A stretch of DNA of 64,000 nt, taken from NCBI RefSeq assembly GCF_034522235.1, contig NZ_JAXHLN010000002.1, positions 98,896-162,895 on the forward strand, written 5' to 3'. Position numbers and translations under genes: made by a program. Each line of letters begins with the position of its first letter. The first letter of the stretch is position 1. This document shows positions 51,603 to 58,475 of the stretch, piece by piece. Below the pieces are notes generated by a model. The model did not search any database, had not been told where the DNA came from, and saw only the letters and a program-made list of their open reading frames with translations. Origin of the DNA: Thiohalophilus sp. Its GTDB lineage: Bacteria; Pseudomonadota; Gammaproteobacteria; UBA6429; Thiohalophilaceae.

Positions 51603-52900
51603 GGTAGTGTTCAGAATTCTGTGTCATTCCATTAAACTGTCTATAAAAGGTATGACACATGAAAAAACAAATCAACTTCGACATGGATGCGGCGCTCAAG
51701 GCGTTGCGTGAAGGCCAGGACCTCAGTGGCAAGGACGGGGTCCTCACCCCGCTGATCAAGCAGCTCACCGAAGCGGCCATGCAAGCCGAGCTGGAGACGC
51801 ATCTGGACGCCCAAGAGACGCCCAATCGCAAAAATGGCAGCACCTCAAAAACCATGAAAAGCGCCGCCGGGCCATTTGAGTTGGACACCCCTCGCGACCG
51901 GGCCGGGACCTTTGAGCCGCAGCTGGTCAAAAAGCACCAGACACATCTGACCGATGAGCTCGAACGCAAGGTCATTGCGTTGTTTGCTCTGGGTATGAGC
52001 TATCAGGACATCCGCGACCACATTGGTGACATGTACGGCATCGCGCTGTCCAATGGCACCCTCAATGCCGTCACCGACAAGCTCCTGCCCGAGCTGGCCG
52101 CCTGGCGGGAACGGGACCTGGAGGCCATCTATCCGATTGTCTGGCTCGACGCCATCCATTACAAAATCAAGGAGAACGGCCGGTATGTCAGCAAGGCTAT
52201 CTACACCATCCTGGGCCTGAACATCGACGGCAAAAAAGAGCTGCTGGGCCTGTATCTGTCGGACACCGAGGGCGCCCACCACTGGCTGAGCGTGCTCACC
52301 GATCTGCATAACCGGGGTGTCAAGGACATTCTGATCGCCTGCGTGGACGGCCTCAAGGGCTTTCCCGAGGCCATCGAAAGCCTCTACCCCGATACCGAGA
52401 TCCAGCACTGCATCATTCACCAGATCCGAAACTCGCTAAAGTACGTCGGCTCGAAAAATCACAAAGCCTTCATGGCCGATCTCAAAACCGTCTATAAAGC
52501 CGCCACCCTCAATGCCGCCGAGACAGCCCTGGATGAACTGGAAGCCAAATGGGGTGACAAGTACCCCATGGTGATCCAGTCCTGGCGCAGTAAATGGCCT
52601 ACGCTATCGGCCTATTTCAAATATCCGGACTACGTGCGCACCGCCATTTACACCACCAATGCCGTCGAAGCCGTGCATCGTCAGTTCCGCAAGCTGACCA
52701 AAACCAAGGGCGGGTTCGCCAATGAAAACAGCTTACTCAAACTGCTCTATGCCGGTATACTCAAAGCGTCCGAGCGCTGGACGCACCCGGTGCAAAACTG
52801 GAACCTGACCCTCTCGCAACTGGCGATCCATTTTGAGGGCAGGCTGGAAAAACATATTGAGCTATAAGTGCTTCGTTGACACAGAGTTTTGAACACCCTC
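51603..52900 (+). mobile_element. IS256-family insertion sequence, complete
   Basis: 1298 bp. The 24-bp terminal inverted repeats (left GGTAGTGTTCAGAATTCTGT..., right reversed GAGGGTGTTCAAAACTCTGT...) agree at 19 positions. The 8-bp target duplication CATTGAGA lies at 51595-51602 and 52901-52908. Confidence 0.95.
51659..52867 (+). CDS. IS256-family transposase
   Basis: 402-aa Mutator-like DDE transposase, complete. The motifs DISGKDGVLTPLIKQ-like N-terminus (LSGKDGVLTPLIKQLTEAAM), YQDIRDHIGDMYGI, first Asp in WLDAIHYKIK, second Asp in ACVDGLKGFPEAI and Glu in NAVEAVHRQFRK are those of IS256. The high GC differs from the host DNA. It starts 56 bp inside the left end. Confidence 0.95.
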   Translation: MKKQINFDMDAALKALREGQDLSGKDGVLTPLIKQLTEAAMQAELETHLDAQETPNRKNGSTSKTMKSAAGPFELDTPRDRAGTFEPQLVKKHQTHLTDELERKVIALFALGMSYQDIRDHIGDMYGIALSNGTLNAVTDKLLPELAAWRERDLEAIYPIVWLDAIHYKIKENGRYVSKAIYTILGLNIDGKKELLGLYLSDTEGAHHWLSVLTDLHNRGVKDILIACVDGLKGFPEAIESLYPDTEIQHCIIHQIRNSLKYVGSKNHKAFMADLKTVYKAATLNAAETALDELEAKWGDKYPMVIQSWRSKWPTLSAYFKYPDYVRTAIYTTNAVEAVHRQFRKLTKTKGGFANENSLLKLLYAGILKASERWTHPVQNWNLTLSQLAIHFEGRLEKHIEL

Positions 52901-53148
52901 CATTGAGAAGATTCCAATCAGACTCGCCCACAGGTTCTTTTGGTCTTTTGTATTTCTTAACAGAACCATGTAATTTACCCTGTTTATTATTGCTTCTCAA
53001 AAGTATTTCTCCTGATCGTTTATATTTCTCATTGATTAAAATAAAAACTCCTTTGATATATTAACGTAGCATACGCAATATATGGTTTGTAATTCTGAGC
53101 TCTTATCATGGATTGACTAGTAAAATATTTTGGTGATTCAAATAAATC

Positions 53149-54438
53149 TCATGGATTATTGAAGTTATAGGTGAGCCACTCTAACCACTTTGCCATTGTG
53201 TGTGCCCTTCTGTTGGCTGTTGTGTGGTTTATATCATGTCTATGATATTGTATTATATTCGAAATTCTGTCATAGCTAGGGGTTGTATGGTTTTTTATTG
53301 TTTCTTTTGCTAAATCATTAATTGTTGGTGAGTCCATCATTGCATTTATTATTATCATTTTTCGTTCTTCTTTTGACGAGTTGATATACCTATTTCCAGC
53401 GTCTGTCAAAGCGTACTCATTATGATCGAGGTCAAGCAAGCCAAGATATCTTGCTGCATTTCCGTAATAATATGATTGTCTTTCATCAAACTCATAATGA
53501 CTTGATATTTCAAAAGTTGTACTGAATCCAGATGCCACTGCGAAAATCGAGTCAATGACTTTTCTGAGGTCATCTGCTTGAGGGAACGGGACTTCTAGGT
53601 TTTCATTCCCTGGCTGATATTGCAGCAAATATTTGTTGTCGCTGAAATGGCACTGGATCTCTGGTTTGGCAGCCTTTTCACCTAAGATATAGGCGCCTGA
53701 TTTTACTAATTCAATCGAGTTATACTGGGTATGCTCGTTGAATCTATATTGGTATATGTAAAATGTTTTGTCAGAATAAGAAATGAAGACTGGGACAATT
53801 TCTTTGTTTGTATTTCTTATGTTCCACATTCTATATGGGTAGTATAACTGCCGGATTATGAAGTTATCTTTTGTCCCCATTTTCGCCTCAATGAGGTAGA
53901 TCTTTTTACCTTCATATCCTGCATCAACCTCAATCTGGACCCCATTGACCTGCACCTCGTGCTCATCAAACTGGAAATCAAATTCGCCTGACCGTAGACG
54001 GCCTCGAATGGTTAGTGCCAGGTCGTTATCTTCTAGAAAGTCAGAAAGAAGCCCGGAGGCGGCTGTCGAGTCAATGACCTGTGACTCTGATGTGCAAATA
54101 TCTGGAAGTGTTTCTAAATTGTGTAGCTTTTCGGAGTTATAATCTATCGTCTCGTGGATGTGTTCGGTGTCATGATATCCATCTCCGCGTAAAACAGAAT
54201 ACGTGCCATTGCTCGTGGCCAATATAGTGCAATTATGTTGCCTTAAAATGGCGGGGCGATGTTCTCTTGCGTCAAACTTTGTGATAATGCGCGGTTCCTG
54301 ATGGCCGAGGCCATCCTCTGCGCTTGTAATGTCCTTGATTTGTTGTGCAGTAACACTAGCCTGCCCTCGTTCATCAAGCTGTCCGGGTATGTCGAGGTGC
54401 GCAAATATCGCTTCCCAGGCCTTATTGGCATTACTCAT
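53149..54438 (-). CDS. Type II restriction endonuclease (PD-(D/E)xK type)
   Basis: 429-aa nuclease, third structural gene of a restriction-modification operon. The catalytic core is visible as QIEVDAGYEG followed by YLIEAKMG (Asp172, Glu184, Lys186). A long C-terminal winged-helix-like part (LLDLDHNEYALTDAGNRY) may bind DNA. It overlaps the upstream methyltransferase by four bases. The recognition site cannot be read from the protein; pairing with a D12-class and a beta-class methyltransferase recalls DpnII/MboI systems (GATC), but this nuclease is much longer than DpnII. Confidence 0.78.
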   Translation of the reverse strand: MSNANKAWEAIFAHLDIPGQLDERGQASVTAQQIKDITSAEDGLGHQEPRIITKFDAREHRPAILRQHNCTILATSNGTYSVLRGDGYHDTEHIHETIDYNSEKLHNLETLPDICTSESQVIDSTAASGLLSDFLEDNDLALTIRGRLRSGEFDFQFDEHEVQVNGVQIEVDAGYEGKKIYLIEAKMGTKDNFIIRQLYYPYRMWNIRNTNKEIVPVFISYSDKTFYIYQYRFNEHTQYNSIELVKSGAYILGEKAAKPEIQCHFSDNKYLLQYQPGNENLEVPFPQADDLRKVIDSIFAVASGFSTTFEISSHYEFDERQSYYYGNAARYLGLLDLDHNEYALTDAGNRYINSSKEERKMIIINAMMDSPTINDLAKETIKNHTTPSYDRISNIIQYHRHDINHTTANRRAHTMAKWLEWLTYNFNNP

Positions 54439-55268
54439 TGCTCACCCCTGAATATAGCAATAAGTTCGTTCGCATTGCGGCGGTTGGTCGAATTACAGCT
54501 GATATTTCTTCTGACATCCAGTTTTATTATTTTTGCGCCTTTATAGAGTTTTCTTGTTAACTTTGTATCATGGTTACTGATTACAACTGTAATCCCTTTT
54601 CCTGCGGTTTTGCGTGCGATATTGGCTAAACGCTCCTGATCGTCCAGATCAAAGCCGCCTGTGGCATAGTCGGAGAAATACGCGGTCTCTGAAGCGGGCG
54701 CATACGGCGGATCGCAGTAGATTACGTGTGATTTCCGGGCTCGGTTAAATGTCTTACCAAAGTCTTCACAGACAAATTTTGCTTTTTTCGAGTTTTCACT
54801 GAAAACAATTAATTGTTTTTCTGGGAACCCCGGGTTTTTATGACGGCCAAAGGGCACATTGAAGCCACCGGATTTGTTGTAGCGGCACAGGCCGTTATAC
54901 CCAAATTTATTGAGGTACAAGAATATGAGCGACCGTTGGTAGTGGTCATCTGTGTTGTTAAACTTGTCCCTTAGGCGGTAATACGCTGTCGCCGTATTGT
55001 TTTTCTCTGAGAATAATTTTCTGGCATCTTTGATGAAGGTGTCGCCATTTTCCTGGATGCTTTTGTAAAGATTAATGAGGTCCTGATTGACATCATTTAG
55101 GGTATATTTTGGATAGTCCGTATTAAGAAAGATGGCGCCTGCCCCAACAAAGGGCTCGATTAATGTTTTGCCTTCAGGCAGATATTTTCGTATTTTCTGG
55201 GCGATCTCATACTTACCCCCGGCCCACTTTAGAAATGGACGTACTTTGGGTGGTTCCTCCTCCCCCAT
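54435..55268 (-). CDS. D12-class (Dam/DpnM-like) adenine DNA methyltransferase
   Basis: 277-aa alpha-class N6-adenine methyltransferase. The order PFLKWAGGKY (residues 11-20), FVGAGAIFLN (motif I, SAM binding) and CDPPYAP (motif IV, 185-191) is that of the Dam/DpnM/EcoRV family. It protects host DNA against the nuclease encoded next, with which it overlaps by four bases. It starts 2 bp after the other methyltransferase stop. Confidence 0.9.
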   Translation of the reverse strand: MGEEEPPKVRPFLKWAGGKYEIAQKIRKYLPEGKTLIEPFVGAGAIFLNTDYPKYTLNDVNQDLINLYKSIQENGDTFIKDARKLFSEKNNTATAYYRLRDKFNNTDDHYQRSLIFLYLNKFGYNGLCRYNKSGGFNVPFGRHKNPGFPEKQLIVFSENSKKAKFVCEDFGKTFNRARKSHVIYCDPPYAPASETAYFSDYATGGFDLDDQERLANIARKTAGKGITVVISNHDTKLTRKLYKGAKIIKLDVRRNISCNSTNRRNANELIAIFRGEQ

Positions 55269-55270
55269 GA

Positions 55271-56035
55271 TTAAGCGAGTGATAGGCTAAGTTGTGGCGT
55301 CAACTCGGTTTCTTCATCTGTGTCCGCAGTTTCCTCTTCCTTAGAAGAAATCATATGTTCTTGTAGGCGGGTTCTGGCTAATTCTATCGCACTGTCATTG
55401 ATATCATTGCCGATGAAATACCGGCCGAGTTCGCAAGCGGCTACGCCGACGCTGCAAGATCCAAAAAACGGGTCAGCAACCATTTCCCCTTCTGAGGAAG
55501 ATTGCTCGATCAGTACTTTTGACACATCAACAGGTTTCTCGGTTGGATAGCCTTTGTACACTCTAGGGCATTCAATAATATCCGGAATAGACAGATTATT
55601 TAATTTGCGTTTTCCTTTTTCGAAAAAAAGGATGTTTTCATATCGCGCACGATAGTGGTATCCCATCCCAATCTTCACTTTGTCCCAAATGAGGGGTTTC
55701 CAGAATTTAAACCCTACTTGTTCTGCAATGGGTTTGGCATGAAACATTGTTTCAGGGTCACAAAACAAATAGAAATGGCTGTTTTTACTTAGAACGCGAT
55801 AGATTTCAGTAAATAGCTCCTCGAAACGGGCGTTGGGGAAAATCGGAAACCATTCATTGCTTGAGGCCTTGCTGACTTTAAGGCGAGTGGTAGTACCCAC
55901 TGCGCGGTGCTTCTCTAACGATTCATAGGGTGGATCTGTGATTAACAAGTCGACTGAGCCATCATCCAGACTCTTCAGCCAATCGACAGCATCAACTTGA
56001 GAAAGGGTTGGACTTTTCTTTGTGTGATTATTCAT
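55271..56035 (-). CDS. Beta-class DNA methyltransferase (N4/N6), DpnA-like position
   Basis: 254-aa methyltransferase with circularly permuted motif order: catalytic DPPYESL near residue 34 first, and the SAM-binding region DPFFGSCSVGVAACELGR near the C-terminus. Two different methyltransferases in one operon usually modify the two strands of an asymmetric site, or one protects single-stranded DNA (as DpnA does during uptake). First methyltransferase of the operon, 12 bp after the LexA-like gene. Confidence 0.88.
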   Translation of the reverse strand: MNNHTKKSPTLSQVDAVDWLKSLDDGSVDLLITDPPYESLEKHRAVGTTTRLKVSKASSNEWFPIFPNARFEELFTEIYRVLSKNSHFYLFCDPETMFHAKPIAEQVGFKFWKPLIWDKVKIGMGYHYRARYENILFFEKGKRKLNNLSIPDIIECPRVYKGYPTEKPVDVSKVLIEQSSSEGEMVADPFFGSCSVGVAACELGRYFIGNDINDSAIELARTRLQEHMISSKEEETADTDEETELTPQLSLSLA

Positions 56036-56047
56036 GAGCTGTCCTAA

Positions 56048-56641
56048 TTAATTATATGTTCTAAATTGGCCGACCAGTACACCCTGAATGGCCACCCTGG
56101 ACTGGTGATACGTCATAGGTTCCATTTCAATATTCTCGGGGCTCAGTTGAATATGCTCATTGTCGATACGCATGTAGCGTTTGAGCGTCGCCTCATTCTG
56201 ATCAATTAGTGCCACGACAATATCCCCATTTTGGGCATTTTGTTGGCTGCGGATAATGACAATATCGCCATCTAAAATACCCGCATCAATCATGGACTCA
56301 CCCTTCACCTTTAGTGCATAGCGGTTTTCGCCGGTGAGCTCTTGTGAGACATCGACTTGTTCTTTGTCCTCGATCGCTTCAATCGGTTGGCCAGCGGCTA
56401 TTTGACCAAGTAACGGGACGGAACTCTGGTCATGTTTGTTCTTGAGTTGAATATTCCGTTGCCGGCCAGGGACAAGCTCGATGAATCCTGCCTCAGCCAG
56501 AGCGTGGACGTTGCGGTGAACTACGCCGCGGGACTTCAGCCCCAGCCCTTTTGCGATATCAGAGAGGGACGGAGAGTACCCGTGGGCTCCCATATAATCC
56601 CTGATAAACGACAGGGTCTTGTGCTGGCTTCCGGTGAGCAT
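56048..56641 (-). CDS. LexA-like autocleaving repressor leading the R-M operon
   Basis: 197-aa protein with both LexA domains. The N-terminal winged HTH (MLTGSQHKTLSFIRDYMGAH, then SPSLSDIAKGLGLKSRG) is followed by a linker with the Ala83-Gly84 cleavage bond (QIAAGQP). The S24 protease domain has Ser116 (VKGESMID) and Lys154 (ATLKRY). It should be cleaved on RecA activation. Upstream there is no standard LexA box (CTGT-N8-ACAG) but a large palindrome (56651-56692), its likely own operator. Twelve bases separate it from the methyltransferase gene, so repressor and R-M genes are probably one transcript. It may be a second LexA beside the chromosomal one. Confidence 0.88.
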   Translation of the reverse strand: MLTGSQHKTLSFIRDYMGAHGYSPSLSDIAKGLGLKSRGVVHRNVHALAEAGFIELVPGRQRNIQLKNKHDQSSVPLLGQIAAGQPIEAIEDKEQVDVSQELTGENRYALKVKGESMIDAGILDGDIVIIRSQQNAQNGDIVVALIDQNEATLKRYMRIDNEHIQLSPENIEMEPMTYHQSRVAIQGVLVGQFRTYN

Positions 56642-56650
56642 TCAGCTGAT

Positions 56651-56692
56651 CTCAGTTTGATCTCATTCAGTAATGATAGAGATCAATTTGAG
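56651..56692 (-). promoter_or_regulatory. 42-bp palindromic operator before the LexA-like gene
   Basis: TTGATCTC (56657-56664) and GAGATCAA (56679-56686) are exact complements. The outer CTCA and TGAG extend the dyad to 56651-56692 with two mismatched pairs. It lies 10-51 bp before the start codon. Confidence 0.65.
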
Positions 56693-56776
56693 AGCATGCA
56701 ATCCGAGTTTAAACAGGCGGTGCTAGCCTAACTACCTGATAATATATGGTTAATCGTTCTATGAGCAGTGCGGCAT

Positions 56777-56878
56777 CTAATTCTGGCTGTTTTTCCTCTG
56801 CTTGGGTGGTGTATTCAGCATTTTTCGCACGATTGCCATGAAGTCTTCCTGGTGTTTGTTCTTTTTCTCTGATGCCAT
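56777..56878 (-). CDS. 33-aa basic peptide
   Basis: ATG at 56878 preceded by GAGGAGATAAACG, a strong ribosome site, ending at TAG. The sequence starts MASEKKNKHQEDFMAIVRKM and continues LNTPPKQRKNSQN. It begins 11 bp after the stop of the zinc-ribbon/HTH gene and is likely co-expressed with it. No family recognised. Confidence 0.5.
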   Translation of the reverse strand: MASEKKNKHQEDFMAIVRKMLNTPPKQRKNSQN

Positions 56879-56889
56879 CGTTTATCTCC

Positions 56890-57393
56890 TCATAATTCCC
56901 AGAAGGGTGTCTTCTTGATGAACAATTTTCCATCTCGCCAGACGACCCCTGGGTCGTCCCGAGAATCCGCCTCGGCCTCTGTCTCCTTGGATTTCACGAT
57001 ATGGTTGAACTGACCCTGGAAATCAAAGCTCCCCATGATCTCGTAGAGCCGGTCTGCCATATGCCAAGCTGATTTGTATGAAATGCCCAGCATGTCGGCC
57101 AGCTGCTGATTAGTGATGCCTTTGTGACAGCCGGAGAGCAGATAAATGGCCATTAGCCATTTATTTAATGGGACTTTTGTACCGTGAAATGCAGTTTCGA
57201 TGGTCACAGAAAATTGCTTATCGCACGCCCCACACTTGTACAGACCTGGCCTGACACTCCGCCCATTTAGCTCATAAACACTTTCCCTCCGATTACAACG
57301 AGGGCAGACAACGCCTACGGGCCAGCGCAGCCGCTCCATGAGTTCCCGTGCGGCTTCTTCGTCCTGCAATGGGGCTGAGAATAAGTCAAACAC
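56890..57393 (-). CDS. Stand-alone zinc-ribbon/HTH protein of IS1595-transposase type
   Basis: 167-aa protein matching only the N-terminal DNA-binding half of IS1595-family transposases. The zinc ribbon (VCPRCNRRESV and YKCGACDKQF) is followed by FHGTKVPLNKWLMAIYLLS and the HTH GITNQQLADMLGISYKSAWH. The catalytic DDE domain is absent; instead a 45-residue charged tail ends the protein. The GTG start at 57393 has GGGAG upstream. No inverted repeats were found, so this may be either a decayed IS or a domesticated regulator next to the Tn7-like module. Confidence 0.7.
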   Translation of the reverse strand: MFDLFSAPLQDEEAARELMERLRWPVGVVCPRCNRRESVYELNGRSVRPGLYKCGACDKQFSVTIETAFHGTKVPLNKWLMAIYLLSGCHKGITNQQLADMLGISYKSAWHMADRLYEIMGSFDFQGQFNHIVKSKETEAEADSRDDPGVVWRDGKLFIKKTPFWEL

Positions 57394-57641
57394 GGCGGTT
57401 CTCCCGTTTTTGTGCAAATTTCGAGAAATTTTTTTTCAGGTTTTTATTGTATACAGAGAGAGCCCGTTGATCGAGAGCGGATTACTGTAAGTCATTGATA
57501 GTTAGTTGATTGAGGATGTCAGACTCACGTTTCAGCAGTAGTTAGTATAGCAAGTGTATAGCTGTGGGCAATGTAAGTCTCTGTATTAACTCGTTATTTC
57601 CTAAAGGTGTCCCAAGGCTATCCGCTAACCCGCCTCGGAAT
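57394..57641. other. Gap upstream of tnsA; transposon end expected here
   Basis: In Tn7-like elements the tnsA-proximal end lies just upstream of tnsA. No clear TGT-type terminus or repeated TnsB sites could be identified by eye; GTAAGTC occurs twice (57487-57493, 57573-57579), which is weak evidence. Confidence 0.3.
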
Positions 57642-57729
57642 GCGCACCTCCCTTCCTAGTCCTGTGTAGCCCTTTCGGGAGCCCGACGTGCTCGAGAGCG
57701 ACTGAGTCGCTCAGCAGGAAGGGAGGCGC
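57642..57729 (+). promoter_or_regulatory. Structured leader upstream of tnsA
   Basis: CCTCCCTTCCT (57647-57657) pairs perfectly with AGGAAGGGAGG (57716-57726). Inside, GAGCGAC/GTCGCTC (57695-57701 with 57705-57711) and CCC/GGG around TTTC form two further hairpins. The stem ends 35 bp before the tnsA start. Confidence 0.5.
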
Positions 57730-57761
57730 CTTAATCAGACAAACACAGAAGGAGTCAAATT

Positions 57762-58475
57762 ATGACGAGAGTTAACGGTACCCCCAGAGTGATTGAAGGA
57801 GTAGTAGATATTCAGTGGGCGCCTGGTGGCAAACGAATTCGCAGGGTTGTGAAACGTTCGAACAAAAGAATTACGGGGAAACTCCCCTCCTGGAAGATGG
57901 GGCGGATGCTGCACTGGGAATCGAAGCTTGAGAGAGACGCGCTTTATCTCCATGAGGCCGATCCTGCCGTCACCTTTATACGTGAACAACCCGTTCGCCT
58001 GCGTTTCATGATGAATGGTGAATTACGTTCACATGTGCCGGATTTTTATGTTGAGACAAATGGGAAAAAGATATTCAGAGAAGTGAAGACGACAGAAGAT
58101 GCCGCATTGCAGGAAATCAGAGAGCGGACTGATGTATTAAAACAGCTACTCCCGATACATGGGTTCGAATATGACGTGATTACGGATGAAGAAATTAAAG
58201 CTGAACCCAGACTGGAAAATGCGAAATGGATAACACGTTTAGGCAAAGATACAGTCTCGTTAGTCGACGAAGAGTCGATACGGCGAAAAATCGCAGAAAA
58301 AGGACATGTGAAATGGAGTGAGGTAAAAAAAGACTGTTTTGGTGATTACAGCGTACCGAAAGCATGCAGACTGATACTCGAAGGTAATTTGAGAATTGAT
58401 ATAAATAAAAGCATTACAGGTGACGCCCGAGTTAGTTATGGAGAAAAAGGAAAGGGAGGTAACCATAATGGCTAA
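57762..58475 (+). CDS. tnsA: Tn7-like transposition endonuclease TnsA
   Basis: 237-aa endonuclease that cuts the 5' ends of the transposon so that cut-and-paste transposition can occur with TnsB. Catalytic residues can be placed as Glu53 (HWESKLERD), Asp94 (SHVPDFYVE) and Glu107-Val-Lys109 (FREVKT), the TnsA PD-(D/E)xK arrangement. The C-terminal part (residues 165-225) resembles the TnsA winged helix that contacts TnsC. The ATG has AAGGAG upstream, and the end overlaps tnsB by eight bases. It heads the tnsABC-tniQ operon. Confidence 0.9.
   Translation: MTRVNGTPRVIEGVVDIQWAPGGKRIRRVVKRSNKRITGKLPSWKMGRMLHWESKLERDALYLHEADPAVTFIREQPVRLRFMMNGELRSHVPDFYVETNGKKIFREVKTTEDAALQEIRERTDVLKQLLPIHGFEYDVITDEEIKAEPRLENAKWITRLGKDTVSLVDEESIRRKIAEKGHVKWSEVKKDCFGDYSVPKACRLILEGNLRIDINKSITGDARVSYGEKGKGGNHNG

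Larger units (their letters stand above)
51497..53000 (-). pseudogene. Small gene interrupted by IS256
   Basis: If the IS (51603-52900) and one copy of its CATTGAGA duplication are removed, one minus-strand frame runs from a TTG at 53000 (AGGAG eight bases upstream) through 53000-52901 and 51594-51497 to TAG. It encodes 65 aa: start MRSNNKQGKLHGSVKKYKRP, then DWNLL|NAKTNS across the join, ending FWASILNILK. The exact frame continuity supports a real gene before insertion. Function unknown; basic N-terminus and hydrophobic C-terminus. Confidence 0.65.

Noticed and set aside
57394..57641. Defined right end of the Tn7-like transposon
   Set aside because: Expected by position, but no TGT terminus, repeated binding sites or target duplication could be shown by eye.
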